A stretch of DNA of 53,906 nucleotides, taken from positions 1-53,906 of the IMG/VR virus record IMGVR_UViG_3300036850_000179. The stretch is one strand, 5' to 3'. Both the position numbers and the translations under genes were made by a program. The notes beneath the pieces were generated by a model. The model saw only the letters and a program-made list of their open reading frames with translations, searched no databases and was not told where the DNA came from. The stretch is from a virus. Shown here in pieces: positions 1 through 7,113 of the stretch (position 1 is its first letter; every line of letters starts with the position of its first letter).

Positions 1-127
1 CCGCCCACGGCGAGCTGCACAGAAGGGAGCGAGGGTGAGCACCCCGGACTACCGCGAGACCCTCGCGTCGGTGGCCGGCGCGCTCGACCCATCGCCGGCC
101 GACTACCGCGAGGTCGCCCAGTGGGCG
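1..127. repeat. Terminal direct repeat, left copy (127 bp)
   Basis: Bases 1-127 are identical to 53780-53906. The repeat lies inside ordinary coding sequence (the end of one small gene and the start of the next). A length of exactly 127 fits the largest k-mer commonly used by short-read assemblers, so this is best read as the overlap of a circularly closing contig rather than a biological terminal repeat. Confidence 0.95.
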
Positions 128-238
128 TACGACGCCGCCGACGACATGCGGTCCCGCTGGGGGCTGTCCGCGCTGGACGCGCTCGGCTGGGAGCTGGAGC
201 GCGCCGCGCAGGACCTTGAAGAGCTGGAAGGGGCTTAA
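35..238 (+). CDS. Small acidic protein of unknown function
   Basis: 67 residues from a GTG at 35, with AAGGGAGCGAGG just upstream. It is rich in Ala, Asp and Glu and has a helical look, with Trp-Ala-Tyr-Asp in the middle. No family recognised. It overlaps the end of the preceding gene (GTGA overlap), which is read across the circular junction at 53617-53817. The next gene begins 2 bases after its stop, so it belongs to the rightward early operon. Confidence 0.75.
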   Translation: MSTPDYRETLASVAGALDPSPADYREVAQWAYDAADDMRSRWGLSALDALGWELERAAQDLEELEGA

Positions 239-240
239 CC

Positions 241-495
241 ATGTCCGACCACGGCTACCGTGACGACCTCCACGCCGAACCGGCGTTCGTCGAAGGTGAG
301 GAGTACAGCGACAGCCAACGGCTCGACGAGCTGTACACCGCCGACGACTACAACCGGTTCGAGGAGAACATGCTCGCGCTCGACCACGACCTGGAGCCCG
401 ACCCCGGCTGGGATGTGGTCGACGACCAGGAGTACGCCGAGCGGGACTTGGACATCGGCGACGGCGACCCGGGCGACTGGATGGAGGAGGGCTAA
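241..495 (+). CDS. Very acidic small protein
   Basis: 84 residues, start ATG at 241. About a third of residues are Asp or Glu and basic residues are few, so the protein should be strongly negatively charged. Acidic early phage proteins sometimes mimic DNA to block host DNA-binding enzymes, but nothing here proves that; this is only a possibility. Lies in the tightly packed early operon. Confidence 0.75.
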   Translation: MSDHGYRDDLHAEPAFVEGEEYSDSQRLDELYTADDYNRFEENMLALDHDLEPDPGWDVVDDQEYAERDLDIGDGDPGDWMEEG

Positions 496-496
496 C

Positions 497-790
497 GTGA
501 AGCTGCACATCCGTGCGGTCGGTGCGGAGCCGTACGACCTGACCGACGACTACTGGACGCTGGAGGAGGCGGTCGAGGAGGAGGCCCGGAAGCTCGCCGC
601 CGACGCCGGCTCCGAGGTGCTGGAGTCCCCGTCGGAGGCGTGCCGGGACGCCTACCGGCGGCAGGTCGCCCAAGAGGCCCTCGCCGGCCTGAACTACTAC
701 GGCGTGTACACCGACGACACCGGCGTCCAGTGGACGCTGGAGACGACCACCGAGGACGACTACCTCGACGACGGAGAGGACGGGTTCTGA
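497..790 (+). CDS. Hypothetical early protein
   Basis: 97 residues from a GTG at 497, right after the previous stop; GGAGGAGGGC upstream is a good ribosome site. Begins with a short beta-like stretch (KLHIRAV), continues with an acidic helical part and ends very acidic (DDYLDDGEDGF). No family recognised. Confidence 0.75.
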   Translation: MKLHIRAVGAEPYDLTDDYWTLEEAVEEEARKLAADAGSEVLESPSEACRDAYRRQVAQEALAGLNYYGVYTDDTGVQWTLETTTEDDYLDDGEDGF

Positions 791-792
791 CC

Positions 793-1197
793 ATGGACAG
801 CCGGCAAATTCGCAGCCTCGCGGAGCAGGAGCGCGGCATCCTGGAGTCGCTCGCGGCGACGTACAGCCTCCGCAACGGGGAGCTGGTCGCCAGCGCGAGC
901 TGGTCGCCCCGCCACATCGACCTGTGGGGCACCACTCCACTACCGGACCCGACGCCAGTCCAGGTCGGCGACCACGTCCTGGTCGAGTCGCGCGGGCATA
1001 TCCGCGCCGCGCGGGTGTACAGGGTCGGACGGAAGAACGTCACGGTGGCGTACGTGACCCCCGGCGGCATCCAGGAAGCCCGCGACTACATCGCGAAGGG
1101 CGGCCTGCGGCCGTGGAGGGCGACCATCACCGTCAAGACGGTCCCGGTCGAGGAGCTGCACGGCTGGGACGCGAACCCCGCGAACAGGAGGCCGTAA
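793..1197 (+). CDS. Hypothetical protein with an SH3-like barrel segment
   Basis: 134 residues, ATG at 793. N-terminal third is helical; the middle (VGDHVLVESRGHIRAARVYR) looks like a small SH3-like or KOW-like beta barrel found in many phage proteins. Fold assignment is an inference from pattern only. Sits in the early operon with a 2-base gap on each side. Confidence 0.75.
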   Translation: MDSRQIRSLAEQERGILESLAATYSLRNGELVASASWSPRHIDLWGTTPLPDPTPVQVGDHVLVESRGHIRAARVYRVGRKNVTVAYVTPGGIQEARDYIAKGGLRPWRATITVKTVPVEELHGWDANPANRRP

Positions 1198-1199
1198 CC

Positions 1200-1391
1200 A
1201 TGCTCAGGAACATCACCCAGGCGGACCTGGCCCGCATCCAGCTCGCGCTCCGACAGGACGCGCGATACTGCAAGAAGCTCGCGAAGGACAACCCCAACGG
1301 CGCCCAGACCGCCTACTTCACCCAGGAGGCGAACGCGCTGCGCGCGCTCGACGCCCTACTTCAGGGCGCGACCGTCATCCACGTCAAGTAG
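1200..1391 (+). CDS. Small helical protein of unknown function
   Basis: 63 residues, ATG at 1200. Predominantly helical, with a basic patch (RYCKKLAKDN). Last gene before a short non-coding gap that holds two CCAGTCAG copies and a promoter-like element, so it may end this transcription unit. Confidence 0.7.
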   Translation: MLRNITQADLARIQLALRQDARYCKKLAKDNPNGAQTAYFTQEANALRALDALLQGATVIHVK

Positions 1392-1424
1392 GGCTGCCCC
1401 CCCCAGTCAGGGACCAGTCAGGAG

Positions 1425-1448
1425 GTGTCCCCAGGGTCCTGCTACACT
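1425..1448 (+). promoter_or_regulatory. Early promoter-like element, copy 1
   Basis: GTGTCCCCAG, five bases, TGCTACACT. Matches three other elements at 6792-6815 (minus), 7703-7726 and 14385-14408 with identical spacing. TACACT preceded by TG-C fits an extended -10 box. It is 77 bases upstream of the next ATG, and the gap also holds a small GC hairpin around 1473-1491. Confidence 0.65.
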
Positions 1449-1524
1449 AGACGTACCACGCCCGCGACAATGCCCCGGGTGATGAGCCGGGCTATGGACG
1501 CCCGAGAGAGGGAGGAACTCCCCC

Positions 1525-1839
1525 ATGTTCGACATTCTGGTCTTCGACCACCGCCTCGGTGAGAACCGTCAGCTCGACTCGAAGTCGGAGCTGACCCGCC
1601 TGCTGTTCGGTTACACCACCGGCAACGGGCAGAAGTTCCCCGCGCAAGCGGAGTACGTCACCTTCGTGGAGCGGCCGTACGGCGGCGACGTGGTCGCCCA
1701 GTCGACTCCTCTAACTGGGGCGGAGGCAATCCGGTTAGTCGAGGCGCTCCACCAGAGGGTCCGGTTCACGTACCGGGCGGAGGGGCGGCGGGTCGAGGGC
1801 GAGCTGGCCTGGACCCGAGCCGGGCTGAGGGTGCGCTGA
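1525..1839 (+). CDS. Hypothetical protein, first gene after an early promoter
   Basis: 104 residues, ATG at 1525, with GAGGGAGGAAC upstream. Mixed alpha/beta look, basic C terminus. No family recognised. Its position directly behind the element at 1425 suggests it heads a transcription unit with the genes to about 4356. Confidence 0.75.
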   Translation: MFDILVFDHRLGENRQLDSKSELTRLLFGYTTGNGQKFPAQAEYVTFVERPYGGDVVAQSTPLTGAEAIRLVEALHQRVRFTYRAEGRRVEGELAWTRAGLRVR

Positions 1840-2507
1840 TGCCGACCTTGGAGCTGAACTGGCCGGAGCTGGCTGCGGTCCGGAAGGTCCTCGGCCGCTC
1901 CGCCTACAACACCGACGCGTCCATCAGCTCGGCGTTGGCGAAACTGGATACGCTCGCCGCGTCGAAGGTACTGGCGGCGTCCGGCCGGACGGTGTACTAC
2001 AAGGCCGCTCGGACCGACCTCCTAGGCCCGCACTACTCGGCCGGCATCGGCCGGTACCTCCCCGGCGGCATCTACACGCCGGACTGGCTCGACCCCGACG
2101 ACCGGGTGTCTTGCACGCATGGGCTGTACTACACCAGCCACATCCGTGTCGCGGCCCGGTGGGGGCCGGTCATCCTCCGGGTGAGGGTCCTCGGCGAGAA
2201 GGTGAAGGTGCAGCGGCCCGTCAAGCCGACGCAGGGCATCCCGGATAAGTCGGGGAGGTACTACAAGTACCGGACCGACCGGATGCTCGTGGAGGACATC
2301 GTCGCGCTGTCCGTCCACACCAGCGCCAACGGCGACGGCGCCCAGGCGTACCGGGCCGGTCTGCTACTCGGCCACCTCAACGGCGGTCTGGAGGGGACCG
2401 GGAACCACTACCGTCTGACCGGGAAGGTGCTGGAGCATCTCCGCACCCAGCCGGGCGACAGCGAACAGCACCGCGTCTGGGAGCTGGAGAGGGACGCGGC
2501 GTGGTGA
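1839..2507 (+). CDS. Hypothetical protein, 222 residues
   Basis: Starts at ATG 1839, overlapping the previous stop by one base. The central part (YYKAARTDLLGPHY, then CTHGLYYTSHIRVAARWG, then ILRVRVLGEKV) follows the pattern of small phage proteins in which a Cys-x-x-Gly-Leu-His/Tyr segment precedes an Ala-rich helix and a beta strand. I cannot name the family with certainty. Downstream, three zinc-knuckle-like or small genes follow in the same operon. Confidence 0.75.
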   Translation: MPTLELNWPELAAVRKVLGRSAYNTDASISSALAKLDTLAASKVLAASGRTVYYKAARTDLLGPHYSAGIGRYLPGGIYTPDWLDPDDRVSCTHGLYYTSHIRVAARWGPVILRVRVLGEKVKVQRPVKPTQGIPDKSGRYYKYRTDRMLVEDIVALSVHTSANGDGAQAYRAGLLLGHLNGGLEGTGNHYRLTGKVLEHLRTQPGDSEQHRVWELERDAAW

Positions 2508-2623
2508 AACGATGCAACGGGTGTGGCCGGCGCATCTGGCGCGCCGGGGTGACCGACTACCTCGGCATGCCTTACCATCGTCACTGCTTCCCGTGGGGAC
2601 GAGCGCAAAGGTGGAAGCTGTGA
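2504..2623 (+). CDS. Zinc-knuckle mini-protein
   Basis: 39 residues from a GTG at 2504 that overlaps the previous stop (GTGGTGA). Contains CNGCGRRIW and later HRHCF, a CxxC...HxxC set suitable for one zinc ion. Basic overall. Such mini-proteins usually bind nucleic acid or protein partners, but no function is established. Confidence 0.65.
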   Translation: MKRCNGCGRRIWRAGVTDYLGMPYHRHCFPWGRAQRWKL

Positions 2624-2934
2624 AGGACCAGGAGCAGGTCGTCCAGCGGGCCGCGACGTTCGGCTGGCGGCCAAAGTCGGCATACCCGGACCCGTGCCCG
2701 GCGAGCTTCCAGGGAGACTTCTCGGAGTGGATACGGCAGGCGAAGACGCCGGGGAGCTGCCCAACATGCGGCGCGCGGGTGCTGCTCGTCGTCACGACCA
2801 TCAAGGAGGAGGCCGTCTGGACGGCACCGCACAACCGGCAGGCCGACCGGGTGGAGGAGCTGCTCGGCGGTCGGCTCTCGGAACTGGAGACGGCCATCAG
2901 GAACGTGGAACGGCCGCCATCCTCCGGGAGGTAA
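2620..2934 (+). CDS. Hypothetical protein with CPTCG motif
   Basis: 104 residues from a GTG at 2620, overlapping the previous stop (GTGA). Has a Cys at residue 26 and a CPTCG pair around residues 47-51, so a partial zinc ribbon is possible. The C-terminal part is an amphipathic helix. No family recognised. Confidence 0.7.
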   Translation: MKDQEQVVQRAATFGWRPKSAYPDPCPASFQGDFSEWIRQAKTPGSCPTCGARVLLVVTTIKEEAVWTAPHNRQADRVEELLGGRLSELETAIRNVERPPSSGR

Positions 2935-2988
2935 GGACGGCAGCCGCGGAGGACGCGGACCGTTTCGGGACGTGGGAAGGAGACCTGC

Positions 2989-3234
2989 ATGTGCCAGGCA
3001 GAAGTTCAGCCGGACAGCAGCCTGCCGGAGGCGCTGACCATCGTCAACCACAACGCCCGGACGCTCTGGGAGCAGCTCGACAACGCCGCGAAGGTCGCGC
3101 GCGCCAGGCGCGACCGGGTCGTCGCCCGAGACCTGGAGCTGATGGGGCAGACCGTCGATGAGGTCGTCGTCCGACTCGGGGGGCTGTTCTCCATCGAGGC
3201 GAAGTTCCAAGCGACGAAGAAGGACGGGTCTTGA
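2989..3234 (+). CDS. Small helical protein of unknown function
   Basis: 81 residues, ATG at 2989, with GGGAAGGAGACC upstream. Almost entirely helical with a central basic stretch (KVARARRDRVVARDLE). The 54-base gap before it is longer than usual here but shows no clear promoter. Confidence 0.75.
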   Translation: MCQAEVQPDSSLPEALTIVNHNARTLWEQLDNAAKVARARRDRVVARDLELMGQTVDEVVVRLGGLFSIEAKFQATKKDGS

Positions 3235-3419
3235 TGGCCGCCATCGTCGCGACATTGACCATCCCCATCTCCGACGGCACCGCCGTCTCGGAGGTGGCGA
3301 AGGCGGTCGACTTCATCCGGGCGGGGGTGCACAACGTCGTGAAGCAGGTTCCTGCGGCGGTGTGGTCCGGTAAGACGGGACTGCCCGCCGTTCGCGTCGA
3401 GCTGGACCTGGACAAGTAG
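3234..3419 (+). CDS. Small alpha/beta protein of unknown function
   Basis: 61 residues; ATG at 3234 chosen because it overlaps the previous TGA as TTGATG. Starts with a strand (AAIVATLTIPI), then a helix (VAKAVDFIRAGVHNVVKQV), then a strand ending the protein. The compact strand-helix-strand pattern resembles a small ferredoxin-like fold, but this is not secure. Confidence 0.7.
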   Translation: MAAIVATLTIPISDGTAVSEVAKAVDFIRAGVHNVVKQVPAAVWSGKTGLPAVRVELDLDK

Positions 3420-3911
3420 ATGCTTGAAGTTCACGGAGACTTCTGGAGCTACGGTCCCGTCGACGCGCGCTGCATCACCACCAACGGGCATGTCACCGCC
3501 GCCGGGAACGCGGTGATGGGGCGCGGTGTCGCCAGGCAGGCGAAGGACCGCTACCCCGGCATCCATATGGTCCTCGGGCCGATGCTGCGACAGTACGGTC
3601 ATCACGTGCTGGAGGTCCTGCCCGCCGTCGCGCCGGGTAAGGGCTGGGGCCGGCCGGCGCTGCTGTCGTACCCGGTGAAGCCGCACATCACCTCGACGTG
3701 CGCCCCGTCGACGCCGTGCTGGCGGAACAACGCCAGCCTCGACCTCATCATCCGGTCGGCGTATGAGCTGGTCGAGCTGACCGACGCCCGGCGGTGGTCC
3801 CGGGTACTACTGCCGCGGCCCGGCTGCGGGGCCGGCGGGCTCGACTGGGACGTGGTGCAGTGGCCGCTGTCGGTCATCCTCGACTACCGCTTCCATGTCA
3901 TCGACTGGTGA
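3420..3911 (+). CDS. Macro domain protein (ADP-ribose binding or processing)
   Basis: 163 residues, about the size of one macro domain. Residues 18-38 (CITTNG..., Asn30, VMGRGVA) match the ADP-ribose pocket, and residues 132-143 (PRPGCGAGGLDW) match the second loop that holds the phosphate. The pattern is closest to the ADP-ribose-1''-phosphate phosphatase type (Poa1p-like) macro proteins. Known family members bind ADP-ribose or remove it from substrates; in phages they may handle NAD-derived products during infection (inference). It starts immediately after the preceding stop codon and overlaps the next gene by 17 bases. Confidence 0.85.
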   Translation: MLEVHGDFWSYGPVDARCITTNGHVTAAGNAVMGRGVARQAKDRYPGIHMVLGPMLRQYGHHVLEVLPAVAPGKGWGRPALLSYPVKPHITSTCAPSTPCWRNNASLDLIIRSAYELVELTDARRWSRVLLPRPGCGAGGLDWDVVQWPLSVILDYRFHVIDW

Positions 3912-4356
3912 CATCCTGACCCACCTGCTGGTGGAGCACGGGTGGGGGCCGGCGGACGAGCGCCGCTGGCCCGCCCCGTGCGACTGGCACGCCACCGTGC
4001 ACTACTGGCGGGCAGCCGACCACGGTCACCGGAGTATCCGGCCGGTGGTCGCGGTGGACCCACCGCCTCGCAGCCTGGAGTCGCCGTGGGACCGGTTCCG
4101 GGGGCAGCTCGAACGGCAGCAGCGCGGACCTATGGTCCCGTCTGGCCTTCGCCGTCGACGCCCCGTCCTTCCCTCCGCGGCCGAGAGGGACGCCCGAAAT
4201 GCATCTTTGGCTCGCGGCGCGTGGGGGCGCCGAGGCGTTCCTTCAGGCGGAGTTCGTGATACTCCCGGTTCGCCTGGACGGCTCGGGCGTTACAGCCCCG
4301 GCATAGATGTAGCCCCGTCGGGCCATTCCAGGTCGTCGGAGTCTTCAGGCAGGTAG
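3895..4356 (+). CDS. Hypothetical protein, convergent with the leftward operon
   Basis: 153 residues if read to the first stop. The first ~80 residues (ILTHLLVEHGWG... through SPWDRFRGQLERQQ) look like real coding sequence. Beyond about 4135 the reading frame runs antisense to a leftward gene and loses the strong G/C third-position preference of this genome, so the tail may be non-functional read-through. The gene ends the rightward unit started at 1425. Confidence 0.55.
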   Translation: MSSTGDILTHLLVEHGWGPADERRWPAPCDWHATVHYWRAADHGHRSIRPVVAVDPPPRSLESPWDRFRGQLERQQRGPMVPSGLRRRRPVLPSAAERDARNASLARGAWGRRGVPSGGVRDTPGSPGRLGRYSPGIDVAPSGHSRSSESSGR

Positions 4357-4435
4357 CACCGGTCGCGAGTGTCCCCTCGCACTGTTCCTTGCCGCGTTCG
4401 CCGCCGCGGTCGAAGATGTTGCTGGACAGCCCCAT
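4130..4435 (-). CDS. Small zinc-ribbon protein, end of leftward operon
   Basis: 101 residues from ATG at 4435. Cysteines at about residues 19, 29, 47 and 50 (EQCEG, ATC, LCRGC) are arranged like a zinc ribbon. A basic tail follows. Last gene of the leftward operon 6767-4130; its last 226 bases overlap the end of the opposing gene. A CCCTC/GAGGG hairpin near 4173-4192 could end transcription from either side. Confidence 0.65.
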   Translation of the reverse strand: MGLSSNIFDRGGERGKEQCEGTLATGATCLKTPTTWNGPTGLHLCRGCNARAVQANREYHELRLKERLGAPTRREPKMHFGRPSRPRREGRGVDGEGQTGP

Positions 4436-4439
4436 GCTG

Positions 4440-4928
4440 TCACCGTCCCGGGGTCCAGATGTGCTTCTCCGCGGCGTCCTTCCGGGCCTGCTGCGCTTTG
4501 AGCCGCTGCTCGGCGACATGCTGGTTGTAGAGGTCGGTCACTTCCGGGTCGAACATCGGGTCGGGCCGGTTCACCGGCCGTCCTCCCATCCGCCGGCCGC
4601 CGGGGAGGAACACCACCGCATTTGTCCAGCGGAATCTTGCGAACACGAGGGTGTCGCATGCGACGCATTCCGCGGCACATTCGAACACGCTGTCGGGGCC
4701 GTAATGCCCGCCGTACAATCCGACCGGGAACGCGAGCACACGGACGTACCATTTCTCTTCCTCGTCGGCGGTCGCGAACCACGCCGCCGCATCCACGCCC
4801 GGCGCGAAGACGTATTCTGCCTCCTTGCAGTCGTGCGTCGCGACCGCTATTTGCAGGTCGTCGTTCTCGTTCCGGATGGGGAAAACCTTGCCCGGGTTAT
4901 CGCGGGGGAATTTCCGTGTGATGGGCAC
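4440..4928 (-). CDS. Hypothetical protein, 162 residues
   Basis: ATG at 4928. Beta-rich N-terminal two thirds with three Cys in a CAAECVAC cluster, then a Gly/Arg-rich linker and a charged helix at the C terminus. No family recognised. Follows the 173-residue gene with a one-base gap. Confidence 0.75.
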   Translation of the reverse strand: MPITRKFPRDNPGKVFPIRNENDDLQIAVATHDCKEAEYVFAPGVDAAAWFATADEEEKWYVRVLAFPVGLYGGHYGPDSVFECAAECVACDTLVFARFRWTNAVVFLPGGRRMGGRPVNRPDPMFDPEVTDLYNQHVAEQRLKAQQARKDAAEKHIWTPGR

Positions 4929-4929
4929 G

Positions 4930-5451
4930 TCACGCCTCCTCGGACTCGTTCAGCTCGTTAGTGACCCAGCGTGCGCACCATTCCCGAAGGTGACGGAGTG
5001 CCGCGGTCCGGGCACGCCGGAGCGCCTTGTTGTCGGCGGGCGGCAGCGCGCGGTCGCGCATTGGTGGAGGCTTCGGTGGTACCCAGTTTGGGTCGCGAGC
5101 GAGCATGAACTCCTGGGTTCCGACGGGGTCGTCACGCCACTGCTGCCACACCAGCTCGTCAAGGTCGAGCGGGGGGCTGTCGCCGTTGAGGCCGGCGAGC
5201 ATGCGGACTGTTTGCCGATGCGACGCCCGCTGCCAGTAGAGCGCGTCGACCACGTCCTGATGGCGGGGCGGGAGCGTCAAGACGCCCTCCTCGGCGAGCG
5301 CGTCGACGAGACCGCGTTTCCGGACCTCCAGTCCGGCGAGAAGGTCAGGTTCGTAGCCGAGTTCGGTGTCGAGGTTGAAGATGGACAGCGGCAGCCACCG
5401 GCCAGCCAAGATGCGGCCGTGGCCGTCGGCGCGGCGGACGCTGCTACTCAT
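4930..5451 (-). CDS. Hypothetical protein, 173 residues
   Basis: Start ATG at 5451 chosen because it overlaps the preceding stop by a few bases, the pattern in this operon; a longer frame upstream is antisense noise. Mainly helical with a Pro-rich central loop (DPNWVPPKPPPMRD) and an acidic end. Function unknown. Confidence 0.75.
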   Translation of the reverse strand: MSSSVRRADGHGRILAGRWLPLSIFNLDTELGYEPDLLAGLEVRKRGLVDALAEEGVLTLPPRHQDVVDALYWQRASHRQTVRMLAGLNGDSPPLDLDELVWQQWRDDPVGTQEFMLARDPNWVPPKPPPMRDRALPPADNKALRRARTAALRHLREWCARWVTNELNESEEA

Positions 5452-5668
5452 CGCCCGGCTTCCACGGTCGGAAGAACGTCTCGATGTCATCCCACCGGTC
5501 GCGAGTTTCCCACGGGTGCTCGCCGTGGCGGAGCAGCCGGTTCCGCATCATCAGCAGCACAGCCCGTTCGTCGGTGGCGAAATACGGGCCGCCGTGTCCA
5601 CGCACGTACGCCACAACACCGCCGCCATTCGACGGCGCCCGGTTGGCGACCAACGCGCTCATCCTCAT
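5444..5668 (-). CDS. Small hypothetical protein
   Basis: 74 residues from ATG at 5668, which overlaps the kinase stop as ATGA; the frame continues upstream but only as a shadow of the kinase gene. Gly-rich centre followed by two helices. Function unknown; translationally coupled to the kinase. Confidence 0.7.
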   Translation of the reverse strand: MRMSALVANRAPSNGGGVVAYVRGHGGPYFATDERAVLLMMRNRLLRHGEHPWETRDRWDDIETFFRPWKPGDE

Positions 5669-6300
5669 CGCGGCCCCCTGATGTTTCCATAGGCGCCCCG
5701 CCGGTATTTCGACCCGGGAGGTGACCAGCCGTTGTGCCACACCGCGTCGAACAGGCCAGGCTGCCGCGAGCACGCGAACGCTTCCCGCTCCAGCGGATGG
5801 CCGAGTTCCTCTGGCGCCGGCGCCCTGCCGTTGCGGTGGATGAGCCGCTCCAGCCGCAGCTCCAGCGGCGACTCCATCCATATCAGCTTCCAGCCGTGCT
5901 GGTGGAGATACCGCAGCTCCGCCTCCCGCCGGGCGCCGTCGAGAACGACATCCTCGTCACGGTGATAGCGGGCAATCTCGTCGGTGATGTCGTAGACGAG
6001 ACCGAGACCGGCGTAGCCCGACAGCTCTGTGCCGAGCTGCTGAAGGGCGGCAACGTTCGGAGCGGGGAAACCGTGCCGTTCGTTCCAGACCTGCCGCACC
6101 TGGGCGCCGAACCCCCAACGCCACACCGTCCGTCCCCACTTCTCGCGGAACTGCTCGGCGATGCTGTCGGCGGCGAACGTCTTGCCGCTTCCCATCAGGC
6201 CGGAGACGGCGATGCGGAGGGGGCGCCGAAGGTCGAGAGCGATGCCGGCGAAGTCGCCGAGCGGCTTGTACAGGTGGTCGCCGTAACCATGAACGCTCAC
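5665..6300 (-). CDS. P-loop (deoxy)nucleotide kinase-like protein
   Basis: 211 residues from a GTG at 6300 that overlaps the previous stop (GTGA), with GGAGGTGACTG upstream. Residues 34-41 (GLMGSGKT) form a Walker A loop after a short strand; later segments (DVVLDGARREAELRYL, WMESPLELRLERLIHR) match the base-recognition and Arg-rich LID region of the deoxynucleoside monophosphate kinase group. It should transfer phosphate from ATP to a nucleotide, supplying precursors for phage DNA. An adenylate-kinase-like role on another substrate is possible. Confidence 0.8.
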   Translation of the reverse strand: MSVHGYGDHLYKPLGDFAGIALDLRRPLRIAVSGLMGSGKTFAADSIAEQFREKWGRTVWRWGFGAQVRQVWNERHGFPAPNVAALQQLGTELSGYAGLGLVYDITDEIARYHRDEDVVLDGARREAELRYLHQHGWKLIWMESPLELRLERLIHRNGRAPAPEELGHPLEREAFACSRQPGLFDAVWHNGWSPPGSKYRRGAYGNIRGPR

Positions 6301-6767
6301 CAGTCACCTCCGTACGGGTTGTCGCCGCACCACGACCACCACTGGCCGACCCGGTCTCGGAGGCTATGGAGTTCGAGGGCTGGGAGGACCAGCGCGGGGA
6401 AGACGACACACCAGACACGCCGTCCGCCGAGCTGGACCCCCTGCCGTGTATGCGCCGGCGTCGCCCCGGCCCCGAGCGTGAGAATGTGCAGCGGACCGTC
6501 GGTCATCTTCTCGCCGGCGTGGGCGACGACCCACACCTGCTGGTTCGTGGGGCGGGCGAGCGTCTCCAGCATGCGGTACTGCCCGGTCGGGATGGTGAGT
6601 TTCCCGTCGATGATGGGTTTCCCCTCGAAGAACACCACCCAACCACGACGTTCGATGACCTGGTCGATGTCGGACGCGCCGGTGGTCACGTCGTCGAGCC
6701 ACGAGAAGTCGTTGATGCTGCCCCGCCAGCTATCGTAGCTGCGGAGGACGGATGCCTGATGCCCCAT
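6297..6767 (-). CDS. Hypothetical protein heading the leftward operon
   Basis: 156 residues; ATG at 6767 chosen for the very good ribosome site AAAGGAGACACGT. Beta-rich, with several Trp (WWSWCGDN near the end). No family recognised. A promoter-like element on this strand at 6792-6815 lies just upstream, making this the first gene of the kinase operon. Confidence 0.75.
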   Translation of the reverse strand: MGHQASVLRSYDSWRGSINDFSWLDDVTTGASDIDQVIERRGWVVFFEGKPIIDGKLTIPTGQYRMLETLARPTNQQVWVVAHAGEKMTDGPLHILTLGAGATPAHTRQGVQLGGRRVWCVVFPALVLPALELHSLRDRVGQWWSWCGDNPYGGDW

Positions 6768-6791
6768 ACGTGTCTCCTTTCGTCGTGGCGG

Positions 6792-6815
6792 ATGATAGCA
6801 TGCGGCTGGGGTCAC
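6792..6815 (-). promoter_or_regulatory. Early promoter-like element, copy 2 (leftward)
   Basis: Read on the minus strand: GTGACCCCAG, five bases, TGCTATCAT. Same layout as the copies at 1425, 7703 and 14385. It sits 25 bases upstream of the first ATG of the leftward operon. Confidence 0.65.
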
Positions 6816-6831
6816 CAGCCAGGAGGTCCAG

Positions 6832-6915
6832 ATGTTCGGGTTTGTCGGAGAAGTGCTATGGTGGGTTGTTACGCTCCTGTTCGTCTTCATCTGGTGTGCT
6901 TTGCAGGAGGACTGA
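6832..6915 (+). CDS. 27-residue single-pass membrane peptide
   Basis: ATG at 6832 preceded by AGGAGGTCC, an ideal ribosome site and spacing. The translation is almost entirely a hydrophobic, Trp/Phe/Leu-rich segment (LWWVVTLLFVFIWCAL) with a short acidic tail. Too short for standard gene callers. It lies in the divergent control region ahead of the zinc/HTH regulator. Function unknown; small early membrane peptides in phages often affect host membrane proteins or superinfection. Confidence 0.6.
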   Translation: MFGFVGEVLWWVVTLLFVFIWCALQED

Positions 6916-6919
6916 CTCC

Positions 6920-7069
6920 TATACGCGCGCGCGCGTTATACGCGCGCAGGCCCGCGCCATCGCGCGCGGTGTCGCTATAGCTCTTGCCCTTCTGTACTGT
7001 ATGCCCCGCCCAGTTAGAGAGAAAGATAACTACTACCGCGCACGCACGTATGCCTGCGCGCGATGGCGC
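6920..7069. repeat. CG-alternating region with long inverted repeats
   Basis: Runs of alternating C and G (6923-6946, 7052-7074) border a less GC-rich core. Bases 6954-6967 are the exact reverse complement of 7056-7069 (14 bp), and 6941-6951 of 7052-7062 (11 bp). Alternating purine-pyrimidine tracts can adopt Z-DNA. The 198-base gap 6916-7113 holds nothing else that I can identify as a gene. Confidence 0.75.
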
Positions 7070-7113
7070 GCGCGTACGGGGGCAGGCGCCTACGCGCACG
7101 CGAGGGGAGCAGC

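Noticed and set aside
4135-4356. C-terminal tail of the rightward gene 3895-4356 as conserved coding sequence
   Set aside because: Third-position GC preference drops and the opposite strand has a better-supported gene; kept only as a possible read-through.
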